From positions 248,001 through 312,000 of the forward strand of contig JAIEOQ010000005.1 in NCBI GenBank assembly GCA_019750335.1: a stretch of DNA of 64,000 nt. Direction: 5' to 3'. The stretch's first letter is position 1; each line of letters starts with the position of its first letter. Made by a program: the position numbers and the translations under genes. The notes under the pieces were generated by a model, which had not been told where the DNA came from, searched no databases, and saw only the letters and a list, made by a program, of their open reading frames with translations. Below, in pieces: positions 8,229 to 18,000 of the stretch. Source of the DNA: Candidatus Obscuribacterales bacterium. GTDB taxonomy: Bacteria; Cyanobacteriota; Vampirovibrionia; Obscuribacterales; Obscuribacteraceae.

Positions 8229-9439
8229 CAGGCAATTGAGTCCTCCAAAGCATGCCAGCCAAGTGCCTTTCTAACCTCAGAAGCTGCCTGCGAGATGATG
8301 GACACGCATTGATCGACCTCTTCATCAGTTGTGAATTTCCCTATGCCTAACCGCAAGGCTGAGTCCTTCAGTTCGCTCTGCAGCTCCATAGCCGTAAGCA
8401 CATGTGATGGTTGTTCTATGCCAGATGAGCATGCCGCTCCCCGCGATATAGCTAGTACATCGCGAAGACGAGCGATCATAGCATCGTTCGTCGCACCAGG
8501 AATAGAAATGTGAAGACTCCCAGACAGCCGAGCATCCTGATCACCGTTCACGACCAGCGCTTCAATCCTCTGCTGTAAGTTATGCTGAAGACGATCTCTC
8601 AGGGCAGCGATTCTTGGTTCGTCAATTGTCATCTCTTCCGCGCGTAAGCGAGCTGCCTCCCCAAATCCAACTATACCAGGCACGTTAATCGTTCCTGGAC
8701 GAATTCCATATTCCTGATGGCCACCGCCAAACATGGCTTGTGGCAGTGAATCACGTTGTGAAATGAGGGCTCCCACCCCCTTCGGTCCATAAATCTTATG
8801 GGAGGACAACACCAAGTATGTCAGTCCCCACTCGTCGAACCGCACTGGAATTTTCCCTACCGCTTGTGACGCATCACAAAGCAAGGCGGTACCAGATTCG
8901 GTGCACAAGCGAGCAACCTCTTCCGTTGGGTAAATGTTGCCCACCTCGTTGTTAGCCGCCATTACGCATACAAGGTCTGCGTCGTTTCCCACTGCCTGAC
9001 GAAGGCTTTCAAGGCACAGACGACCCTGGCAATCCACTTTCAGATAGCTAATTTCCGCCAGACCCGATTCTGCGGCTATTTCACAACTCTCCAGAACTGC
9101 AGCATGCTCTGTAGGTGAACAGACCAGCTTAGCCTTCCTGTGACGTTCGCCCCTTTTAACAACGTGGTTGACCACCAAATTGATAGACTCGGTCGCACCT
9201 GAAGTGAACACCACTTTGGCGCGCTTGCCGTTCACTAACTCACTAACTTGCTTGCGTGCTACTTCAACGGCCTGGCCGGATTCCGTTCCCAAGACATGAT
9301 CGACGCTACTTGCATTACCAATTAACGACGTCATCGCTTCCGCCACGGCAGTCACAACTCTTGGATCTACCGGTGTGGTCGATAGATAATCGAAGAATAT
9401 TGGCTTCCTGTGATCCATGGTCATACTCAAAGGTGACAT
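8228..9439 (-). CDS. sspA: cysteine desulfurase of the phosphorothioation system (SspA/DndA type)
   Basis: This PLP enzyme strips sulfur from cysteine as a persulfide and feeds DNA sulfuration. The 403-residue NifS-like protein contains the PLP lysine in 'LSSHKIYGPKGVG' (Lys215), the PLP-ring histidine region 'PTEHAAVLES' and the active-site cysteine in 'SRGAACSSGIEQ' (Cys337). It begins 13 bases inside the preceding PAPS-reductase-family gene; 'MTMDHRKPIFFDY' a few codons on is an alternative start. Its position between the SspD-like and methyltransferase genes marks it as the system's dedicated desulfurase rather than housekeeping IscS. Whether to call it SspA or DndA depends on the partner genes, which look Ssp-like. 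Confidence 0.85.
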   Translation of the reverse strand: MSPLSMTMDHRKPIFFDYLSTTPVDPRVVTAVAEAMTSLIGNASSVDHVLGTESGQAVEVARKQVSELVNGKRAKVVFTSGATESINLVVNHVVKRGERHRKAKLVCSPTEHAAVLESCEIAAESGLAEISYLKVDCQGRLCLESLRQAVGNDADLVCVMAANNEVGNIYPTEEVARLCTESGTALLCDASQAVGKIPVRFDEWGLTYLVLSSHKIYGPKGVGALISQRDSLPQAMFGGGHQEYGIRPGTINVPGIVGFGEAARLRAEEMTIDEPRIAALRDRLQHNLQQRIEALVVNGDQDARLSGSLHISIPGATNDAMIARLRDVLAISRGAACSSGIEQPSHVLTAMELQSELKDSALRLGIGKFTTDEEVDQCVSIISQAASEVRKALGWHALEDSIA

Positions 9440-10224
9440 GCCAGACAGGGCAAGGTGTCATCCTCATCATCCAAGACAGCTTCAAGTGCTTGCGCTAACG
9501 GTTGATTAGGGCGTCTAGCCACCTCTTGTAGCATTGCCTTTTCATGGTCTGCGATGATCGCTTCCTTCCGAGCCACAAGTTCTATTAGCGACTCGCCTTG
9601 GCTCCAAGTGAATGTCCGTCCGTCGCTGTGATTTTGCTCGTAAGCTACGGCTTGTGCAAATAAGTCTGGATGTTCCTCAGAAAGCCTAACCCACTCGTAC
9701 TTGCGCTGGAAAAAACAAAAGTAGCACCCCGACCGTGACCGCCACTTGTAATAAGACGGCATCCCTATTCCGCTTTCTTCCAATATGCGTATGATGTCAG
9801 CCTTTACCAACCCGTCTTCTTTGAACGGATAGACTGGCTTGATACTGGGCTTTGTAGAAATGTAGCCATCGCGCTTCTCGTCAGCGCGAATACCAATGTA
9901 ACTTACCGCTTCGTCATCTCCGATGAACTGTTCTAGTGGCTTAATTTTCAATTGCTTGGTGCACCACCGTATTTGGGGTGAGGGCAGCACACCACCGTAT
10001 ACATCTAGCCAATGGTCGAATCCGCGCTCGGCACTGAGGTAGGTTATTGTGATACCAAGCCGTGCCTTTAGCTTTTCCAGGTATTCATACGTTTCTGCCA
10101 GCTCTTTTTTTGTGTCGCAAAAAAAATACTCCATATTGGGCACTTTCTTGTGCATATAGACGGCAAGCGCTGCACTGTCTTTTCCGCCCGATAGACCCAA
10201 TACATGACGAATTGCCTTGCTCAT
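9427..10224 (-). CDS. sspD: PAPS-reductase-family ATP pyrophosphatase (SspD-like; short DndC relative)
   Basis: This protein probably activates the DNA backbone phosphate with ATP and receives sulfur. The PP-loop SGGKDS lies at residues 12-17. Cys88 ('RWCTK') and Cys167/Cys170 ('RSGCYFCFFQRKYEWVRL') are candidate iron-sulfur ligands, and the last residues add a further CxxC ('PCLACHL', 260-263). At 265 residues it is about half the length I expect for DndC and fits the compact SspD type. Its start codon overlaps the stop of the large ATPase gene by 4 bases (ATGA), and its own end overlaps sspA. The extreme C-terminal CxxC is unusual and could accept the persulfide from SspA. Confidence 0.75.
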   Translation of the reverse strand: MSKAIRHVLGLSGGKDSAALAVYMHKKVPNMEYFFCDTKKELAETYEYLEKLKARLGITITYLSAERGFDHWLDVYGGVLPSPQIRWCTKQLKIKPLEQFIGDDEAVSYIGIRADEKRDGYISTKPSIKPVYPFKEDGLVKADIIRILEESGIGMPSYYKWRSRSGCYFCFFQRKYEWVRLSEEHPDLFAQAVAYEQNHSDGRTFTWSQGESLIELVARKEAIIADHEKAMLQEVARRPNQPLAQALEAVLDDEDDTLPCLACHL

Positions 10225-13200
10225 GCTTCACCTCTCCGGCTTCTCGATTCCGACCCGACCGCAGAAAGCAAACGTTCCGCAAGCTTAGATACCACCGCAT
10301 CATATAATTCCGGATTTGATTGCAGCTTTTCCCGAATGATCTCATCAACAATTCTGCTAACGCTTTGATCTTTGGCTGCATCGATCCACAGAATTTTTTG
10401 CGCTTCTTTCCCCGAAGATTGCGTCAACGTGATCTTTTTCGCTTCATATCCCGCACCTGGAGCATGCTGCAAGTTTGACTGAATTGACTCAAAGTTGTTG
10501 AAGCGTTTTGCGAATGTACCCACCCCTTCCTTGAATAGATCAAGGTCTTCATCACTCCAGGATTCGGCGGGTTTATCACCAATGATCATTAATAACCTGG
10601 TTAGCCAAACCCGATCATCCACATCATCGTCCACAATGTGCGAAACGAAGCTCGCAAATTCTCCATTGGGCATGTTCAAGGACAGAGTCTGTCCCCGCAT
10701 TCTAAGTGTTTGGCGCAATGAGGGTGCATTAATGCGAAATGCCTCACAAAGGAGCGCCTGGCACTCAGAAATCATTTCTTCGTGTGCGAGCTGCAGCTCC
10801 CGCAGGGCATTTAATAAGCCTAGTCGCAATTCTCGCGCCTTGCCTGTATTTTCTTTGTCTTTTGGAACTATCTCGGATAATCCCAACGCTTCGGGTATCG
10901 CTACAAACAACAGTTCATCTGGTTGTTTCGCGTTGATGATTGCATCCCGAACAGAAATAGCTTGTGCTGAAAGATTTCGTGTCCTCCTGGTATACGCCGG
11001 TAACGATTTAACAAATTGCACCAGTGGTTTCACCACACTAAGTAAACTTGCGTTCCTGCTTTTGCCGGGTTGTTTGTCGGGCCGCGACACCAGCTCTTCA
11101 ATTTCTTTGAAGACCTGAGCTCTCAAACCAGTTGTGACAAAGTGCTTCACAGCAAAACGACTTGGATCTTTTACAAGCAACTCGAAATGTTCTGGCCCAA
11201 GAATCGGCAAAAACGATCCGTCCTTGTAAATGCACACATCGTCACTGCGAGCTATTAGAACAGCCGCAAATAACACTGGAATAACCCCAGATTTGACACC
11301 ATACGGTGCCTTGGACAAAAGCTCATACAATTCCGACACCGTTCGCGGCGCCTCTACACTTTCAATGCAAAAATGTTCAATCGCATCCCAAACTGCTTGC
11401 ACTCCTGTATCTGTCGGAGCGCCGATTTCCCAACGATCGCTTTTACGAATCGGTCTATGGATGCCTGTTTTCTGCAAGACCGACTTATACATGCTTACTT
11501 CTGGTCCAAACCCCTTCAGACCGAGCTCGGGAACGTCGTGCTTCAACACCAGAGCTTCGATTAGCTCTCTGCGTGCCTTTGCTCCTTGCGAAGTCAATTC
11601 TCTGCGATTTATTAGCTCGTTATGCAATCGCGGTGTCGAGCCATAGACTTCGTCGGAAATGTCCGAAAGACAGGCAACCAAATGTCTATGTGATTTGATC
11701 GAACATTTCTCACCAATAACATAAGCCGTGGTGCCATTCTTGAACTCGAAACACTCTGACAGCACAGCATCTAGGTGCCGCTTTGCAATAAAAGTCCGTT
11801 GTCTGATCTCTCGTCGCGCCACTCCGTCGGTTTGCAACTCCGGCGATTCTTGCCGGATTCGTTGTAGAGCCGATAGCTCGTGCACTGCATTCTGGACGAC
11901 AGAAACATTCGATGCGTTCAGTAGAACTATTGGTTTCCCATCATTTGTGTAGTCCGGCGCACTTTTGCATCGCTCTGGACCAACCCAGAACAATACCAAC
12001 CCATCTGCAGTCGATGATTCTGTATTAAGTCCTTCTAACTCCTTCGCTTCGCTTACAAAACGCTGCTCTAAGTACCTAAACGTGCCGAACTGATAATTAT
12101 GTCGTTGCGGCACAACAGGGCCTAGCGGCGCTGATTTATTCAACAGATCAGACAGCGACCGCCTTTCCGCTTGAATAATTAGTTGCAACGATTGCTCAAT
12201 ATTGAAATCCGATCCTTCCCAGACCCGTAGCTCATCTAATTGTCTGCGATAGGTTATCAATCTCCGCTCTGCGATAGAGTCAATTAAATTCTTCCAGCGC
12301 TGCACTTCAAATTCATTGTCCGGCGCATCGCACATAGATAAAGCCACAAGGTTACGACTTGCCCGTAACGTGCCGGCACTTGCAATTAAGTTCAATATTC
12401 CAATTGCCTTAAGCAAACGGAGTTCGTCTGGATCAAGACCAATAGATTCCGTTATGCGTCCTTGGATCTCCACCCAACGACTTAAATGCGGACGCGAATG
12501 AATGTTGCTCCCAACTACATCCACAAAGTAGTCATACAGGCTGTCGAGCTTCATCATTGGCAGGGTATCCTTCGAAACCTCGTGGTTTTCCAGGAAGTGA
12601 GTAAATGAATGCGGCTCATCACTGGTCAAGAAAGTGAACAGCGAGCGGTCATTTTGAGCAAACCGATTACAGAGAAGTGGCAGTGCGACTGCCGCAATCG
12701 GATGCAATGGCATCAATTCAGCCAACATTGTTTCGTTTGACGAAAATTCAGGCACGATGCCGGCTATCTCGCGTTGCCAGCTTTTTGCACAGCTCTTTGT
12801 GAGCGTTCCCAGCCATTTTTCATTCGAGTATTCAATTGCTTGCGAAATAAGTCGAATAGCTTCACTGGCTGAGTTTGTAAAAGGTATGTCTTCAAATCTT
12901 CCTTGTATTTTCGACCACTCAGTACGCTGGGCACTCGATAATCCCTGACCATATTCCGCAAAACTTTGATGTAGCAGCCCAATTACAAAAATCGCGCTAT
13001 CAGGAGAAGGCGATTTGAATTCCGCAAGTTGTTGGAGCAAGTATAGATCGCCATCAGCTTGATGCAGCGCCGCGAACTCTAGCCCTTTGCCTAACTCATC
13101 CAAAACAATAACAACTCCGGTGCTTGCCACCCGAGCTACTTCTTCGACGAATTCTAAAACTACGCCGGAGTCAATAGTCGCATTCGCCTTGAGTCGCTTG

Positions 13201-13691
13201 CATTGATCCTGTAACGCGTAGAAAACATCCGGTTTCCGACCTGGCGCCTCCGACCAATATTCTTGAACCCCGCGATTTAGCGCCTTGAGCACCGTGTGTG
13301 CGACGGGCTCTCGCTGTGCTGTCGCGACAGCTCGCACAACGCCCCGAACTCCAATGCGACTAGCGAATTTAGATAAATCAGACTTGCCCCCTGCGCTCGC
13401 CGAATTCAATATCTGCTTGCCAGTTTTTCGCGAGGCGCTTTGTGACGGACCACAGAGACTCAACAAAAAATGAGCGAATGAAGACTTACCCGTTCCATAT
13501 GCGCCGGTTAACGTCCAGGCACGACTTGCTCTCTGCAATCCAATCGCTGAGAGAATCCTCTCAAGCGCGTGCGCACCTCTTGGAGTTACTACGTAACCTT
13601 CAAGGGCCTCAGCGCTGTCTAAATCTCGCTCCAAATTTATCGAGCGATAATATCGACGCTTCAGATGAATATGCTCGGAAAGCAGTGCCAT
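10221..13691 (-). CDS. sspC: large P-loop ATPase of the phosphorothioation system (SspC-like)
   Basis: The 1156-residue protein has a Walker A 'GAYGTGKS' at residues 63-70 and a Walker B-like 'GVVIVLDELGKGLEF' near residue 195, followed by 'FVIGLLHQSFAEYGQGL', a layout of large AAA+/STAND-like ATPases that load or remodel DNA complexes. The C-terminal 850 residues are helical and carry no motif I can name. It lies between the DUF4007 gene (6-base gap upstream) and the SspD-like gene (4-base overlap), the place held by SspC in sspBCD operons. The family call rests on context plus the N-terminal ATPase. I do not remember the family's standard length well enough to compare. Confidence 0.65.
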   Translation of the reverse strand: MALLSEHIHLKRRYYRSINLERDLDSAEALEGYVVTPRGAHALERILSAIGLQRASRAWTLTGAYGTGKSSFAHFLLSLCGPSQSASRKTGKQILNSASAGGKSDLSKFASRIGVRGVVRAVATAQREPVAHTVLKALNRGVQEYWSEAPGRKPDVFYALQDQCKRLKANATIDSGVVLEFVEEVARVASTGVVIVLDELGKGLEFAALHQADGDLYLLQQLAEFKSPSPDSAIFVIGLLHQSFAEYGQGLSSAQRTEWSKIQGRFEDIPFTNSASEAIRLISQAIEYSNEKWLGTLTKSCAKSWQREIAGIVPEFSSNETMLAELMPLHPIAAVALPLLCNRFAQNDRSLFTFLTSDEPHSFTHFLENHEVSKDTLPMMKLDSLYDYFVDVVGSNIHSRPHLSRWVEIQGRITESIGLDPDELRLLKAIGILNLIASAGTLRASRNLVALSMCDAPDNEFEVQRWKNLIDSIAERRLITYRRQLDELRVWEGSDFNIEQSLQLIIQAERRSLSDLLNKSAPLGPVVPQRHNYQFGTFRYLEQRFVSEAKELEGLNTESSTADGLVLFWVGPERCKSAPDYTNDGKPIVLLNASNVSVVQNAVHELSALQRIRQESPELQTDGVARREIRQRTFIAKRHLDAVLSECFEFKNGTTAYVIGEKCSIKSHRHLVACLSDISDEVYGSTPRLHNELINRRELTSQGAKARRELIEALVLKHDVPELGLKGFGPEVSMYKSVLQKTGIHRPIRKSDRWEIGAPTDTGVQAVWDAIEHFCIESVEAPRTVSELYELLSKAPYGVKSGVIPVLFAAVLIARSDDVCIYKDGSFLPILGPEHFELLVKDPSRFAVKHFVTTGLRAQVFKEIEELVSRPDKQPGKSRNASLLSVVKPLVQFVKSLPAYTRRTRNLSAQAISVRDAIINAKQPDELLFVAIPEALGLSEIVPKDKENTGKARELRLGLLNALRELQLAHEEMISECQALLCEAFRINAPSLRQTLRMRGQTLSLNMPNGEFASFVSHIVDDDVDDRVWLTRLLMIIGDKPAESWSDEDLDLFKEGVGTFAKRFNNFESIQSNLQHAPGAGYEAKKITLTQSSGKEAQKILWIDAAKDQSVSRIVDEIIREKLQSNPELYDAVVSKLAERLLSAVGSESRSRRGEA

Positions 13692-13697
13692 TAATTT

Positions 13698-14642
13698 TTA
13701 TCTCCGTATTGCTCCGAAATAGTTTCCTAGAATTGCCTCTGCAATCTTGGCTGGGTCTCCTGAAAATTGCAGCTGCACAACTCCGGCGGTGTCCGAGAGG
13801 ACTGTGTCTTTGCGTTTTGTTGCAACCGTTTCTAATGCCGAATAAAGAGCCGACTCCGACAATTTGAAAGCCAACCCGGGACCGCCATGTCCGTAGAGTA
13901 GTTGGGAAACGTTTATCGACTGCTCGCTTCTGCGTGTCTCACTGGCATATTCAAGCGATGCCGCTGCCACAATGTGCGGTGGCAAGTTTGACTTAGCACC
14001 GATGTGAAATGCAATGTGTTTACCACCTACCAGCCGAGTTAACAAATTGAGTCCCGCGAAAGGAGAACTAATCGTTTCCTCAGAGACATTTTTGCTTCCC
14101 TCCTCTCGGCAGTACATCCTCGTTAAGCAGGAGACGTCGTTCCCAAGCGTGGTTTCCGAGAAGCTTGAATCAGGCCAAGTAAGATCGATAAACCCTTGCA
14201 GCTCACTCAGTAGGTCGTCGGTGGAAAATTCAGGATGACGTAGATGGTTAAACACAAACGACCAAGTCGTAGCTGTACACGGGTTCTTCAAGAGCTTCCA
14301 ATGCAACAGCCAAAGTGAACCTTCGTCTTCCAAATACGGGTCCCACCCGGTATCCGAGAGTAACCTCTGGCCAAACTCTGTTGGTTCGACGTGTTTTGTC
14401 TTCGTTGCCTTATCTGTAACTTCTTCTGCAAGCTTGAATGCCAAACACCAATAGCGAATCGCTTTGGCCATGTTCTTCCCAACCCCAAGAACTATTGGCG
14501 CATCGTCACGGTTGAATACGGATACGTCCTTGCATAAGGCATCGAATCCCTTTTTCAACCAACCGTTTCGAGGAGGGAATGTTTCATGCCGAGCAAATGT
14601 TGGGCTGTTTCGTGTCTCATGCTGTAGTTGCACAACTGGCAT
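13698..14642 (-). CDS. sspB: DUF4007 protein, SspB-like nickase of DNA phosphorothioation
   Basis: The N-terminus 'PTFARHETFPPRNGWLKKGFDAL...DDAPIVLGVGKNMAKAIRYWCLAFKL' is the conserved DUF4007 pattern, and the 314-residue length fits. From the literature as I recall it, DUF4007 proteins are SspB, the component that nicks one strand so that a single-strand phosphorothioate can be introduced. It is the first gene of the leftward modification operon. The divergent intergenic region behind it probably holds the promoter. I cannot identify catalytic residues from sequence alone. The presence of DUF4007 is the main reason for calling this arm Ssp-like rather than classical Dnd. Confidence 0.8.
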   Translation of the reverse strand: MPVVQLQHETRNSPTFARHETFPPRNGWLKKGFDALCKDVSVFNRDDAPIVLGVGKNMAKAIRYWCLAFKLAEEVTDKATKTKHVEPTEFGQRLLSDTGWDPYLEDEGSLWLLHWKLLKNPCTATTWSFVFNHLRHPEFSTDDLLSELQGFIDLTWPDSSFSETTLGNDVSCLTRMYCREEGSKNVSEETISSPFAGLNLLTRLVGGKHIAFHIGAKSNLPPHIVAAASLEYASETRRSEQSINVSQLLYGHGGPGLAFKLSESALYSALETVATKRKDTVLSDTAGVVQLQFSGDPAKIAEAILGNYFGAIRR

Positions 14643-15098
14643 TTGCTTCTCTCCCGCATATAACGAGTATCCGCCTCTTACTATGATCTAAATTCACTCT
14701 TAATTCAAGAAAAATATTCTATGCGTTCCGCTGTCAATGCCAATTTCAGCAAGCTTGCTTGATTGGAAATATCGCTTGGTAGATCAAACGTCTATCGATT
14801 TGCTATGCAAAAGTCAAAAGAGTGAACTTAATTTCTTTCTCACTGTCCAAGTGTCCCCATCTGTATGTATGGTATCGCAAAGCCTGGCGGATGACAACCA
14901 TTTTTGCCTTCTTGACTTGGAAACTGCTTTTCTGACTAGCTCGCCAGCTCGCCCAAACAGAACAAATGACCATTCTCTGGGCCTCATGATTGCGAAATGC
15001 GTGCACGCAGCGGCACTGTAGATATTCTGCAGTCTTGCAAAGTAAAATTAGTGACCATAAACATAGTGATCCGATTATCATTGGAATGATCAAAGCTA
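14643..15098. other. divergent control region between the two arms of the island
   Basis: These 456 bases separate the leftward modification operon from the rightward arm and should contain both promoters and any operator. TTGCAA-17-TAAACA near 15035-15065 is a weak rightward candidate. Two overlapping ORFs (14737-15021 plus; 14803-15093 minus, TTG start, hydrophobic N-terminus MIIPMIIGSLCLWSLILLC) have no recognisable product. The minus one could be a tiny membrane protein, but I would not annotate it. Confidence 0.5.
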
Positions 15099-18000
15099 AT
15101 GCTTGTTATCCCTGATTGGTTATCTCTCAGAACAATTAACCCCGATGACTGCTCGCTGTTACTGGATTTCGCAAATGAATTCGGTATTCACAGCTTCGCT
15201 GACATCGACGTAGACATGCTGCGAACATGCACTCTCGCTAAAACCGATCTACCAACCTTCTTCAAATTTGTACGACTCCTGGGACTTTACGGAGCCTCTT
15301 TCGCTGGAAGCCTGTCACGATATTCAAGACCAACCACCCATAATCCAGTGCTCATAGATTTTCCAATTGGTGATAACCGCCTACTGCACGAATCATCGCT
15401 TGATCGTAATGCTGTCATTTTCCTGAACACACTCACTCTAAAGCGAATGGATTCACTGAGAGGAATTGGCTTAGACATTCTTGCCGAAGTCATCCAAGCA
15501 GACATAAGTGGCCTCATTCCTGCGATTAATTACGAAGGCGGCAGAATTATCGATGACTCTTCGATGCTTCAATATTTTTACGCACAACCATGCACCTCAC
15601 CAATGGAGCCACAGTCCGACGAACCCCGCGAATGCTTTCATGTACTTCAACGCAATAACAAAAATCCTGATGGCACGTCTCAAGTTGTATGTTCCGATTG
15701 CGGTCACGTAATATCCGATTCTGGTCCGGTGGTAAAAGAATCCATCCAAGCATATCCACAACAGTCGGAACCGTTGCTCGTTATCCCCTATCAGCTGACC
15801 GTCTTGGCTGAAAAAAGCATCCAACACCTCGACCTGAATGTAAGAGCATTCAACATACTCACGCGCAACAGGATTGCAACCGTAGGGCAACTAGCAAAAC
15901 TTACTGCCGAACAAATACGGTCATACAAAAATTGCGGACTGGACACCCTAAAACACATAAACGAGCGCCTAGAATCCTTTCTAACTTCCGAGCAATTACT
16001 TTCTCTCCGCTTCGGTACCGTGCCCACTCACGATGGCGATCAGACTCCACATCGCGTCATTGAAGAGCCGGAGGTTGATCTACCCAAGGTCGACCTAAAA
16101 GAACTGTTGGGCGATGAGCTTGCGGCGAATCTCGACGATTGTGCGCTGGATGACATCACTAAACTACGTGCACTACCAGCCGCAAGCTTCATTCTATTGC
16201 TGGGCAAAGACACAGGTCTCAAGGCTTGGTCCTTAGTCAATAACACTCAGCCCAGTCTTGACGAACCAATGCTTGGACTCGAAGCACCAGAGAGTGACCC
16301 AGCCGACCCCTCGTCATGCTCTCAGGCAGAGAATCCTCTTTTCCAACAGATCAAATCAGCACCTTTCTCTAACGACACAAAATCAGCTTTGGAGAGAAAC
16401 GGCTACACATACCTTTGGCAAATCTATGCTCCGCAAGTTCGCCAAGTCGTGATTGATCTTGGACACAGAGCTTGGGCAGAAACCTCCTCTTACGCCTTTA
16501 GGATAGGGTTAAGGACGCTTCCGTTAAAGCTCTCATCGACCGAATGCTTGCTGCACCAATTGATGCACATCTGCCTTCAGGTCGAAGCAAAGCTCCCTCA
16601 AATTTTGGACCATCGAAATCTGCAGATCTTTCGCGAACGCCGATTATCCTCTACCGGCAAACCTACCCTCGATGAGCTAGGACGAAAGTACAACGTCACA
16701 CGGGAAAGAATCAGACAAATCGAGGCGCGCTCGGTCAAAACAATCCAACGCTCCTTCTCGCCACTACTATCCCCAATAAAGAAACCGATCAGCGATTTGA
16801 TCCTTCAGCACGGCGGGGTGATGGAATGGACAACTTGCGTTATGCACGTAGACCATCGTGAAATCCTCAATGTCCTAATGGACGTTCTCGACATCGAAGT
16901 GTTTTTTGATGAACAGATAGATCTAATTTGGCATCGAGACTTACATCATGCTATCACCGAATCAGGCTCGAATATCTACGAATTGATAGCTCACCGTATC
17001 AGTAAAAATCTCAAGACCAGCGTCGACCTTGTTTCTCACGACCAGATCATAGAATCTGCGGCCACCACATTAACAGAAATCGCATCACAGAAATCGCGGC
17101 AGCAAATATCTACTCAAGTCATAAGCGCAATTGGTGCCGCAGTAACCAAAAACTATTTCGTAGAAACACAACTCGGTTCATTTAGGAAAAAGGACGTAGG
17201 TTTATTTGAACTCGTCACTTACGAATTCAGCCGCCAATTCCCGACCGGTGCCTTCATCTACAAGTCCGGAGAACAAATTTGGCAAACATTGTGCGCGGTT
17301 ATACCAGGATTGGAGAAACGAGGTGGCCCTCGGTACATCCAACAGGTCTTAACAAGAGACCACGACATTCTTCTTTGGGATACTGGATTTTATATTCACA
17401 AACAAAACATAAATCCCGATATGCAGCTTGTTCATGAGCTGATCAGCGACTGTATCAACGAATTCGACAAAGTCATTCCAGATCTCAAAGTACATTTGTT
17501 ATTCGACCGCAAGAAAGCTCGCTTAATCAAGGGCGGTATTCCTACCTCTGCGGCATTGTATTCACTCATGAGGTGCATTGCTCATGACAGGCTGATTTTG
17601 GACGACTATCCCAGAATCCGGGATGCTAGTGCTGCGGTCAAAAATCTCAAGCAAACCGAGCTTGTTGAGCAATTTGTAAAAGAAAATAGCCCGGTTTCGA
17701 AGAAACAGATTCTCAAATATTTTGGCGAAAGAGGGTGGCGCCCCTACGAAACCGAGAATACGCTAAGCCGCTGTGGTGACATTGTAAGAATAGGTACTAA
17801 CTTCCTCCACATCACCCATATCCAAGTTTCAAATGACGCGCTAGATGCACTGATACTAAAAATTGAGCAAGAGCTTGAGCAGTTAGCACACTTCAACATC
17901 CGACACATACGAGCCAAATACCCCATACTTTGGAATGCTGTCTGCAATCGCAATCTTGATCCCCACTCAATGGAGAAACTTCTCTCTAACTTGCAGCACG

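Noticed and set aside
14737-15093. Two overlapping small ORFs in the divergent region
   Set aside because: No ribosome sites, no recognisable product, and they occupy the place of promoters; the hydrophobic N-terminus of the minus ORF is not enough.
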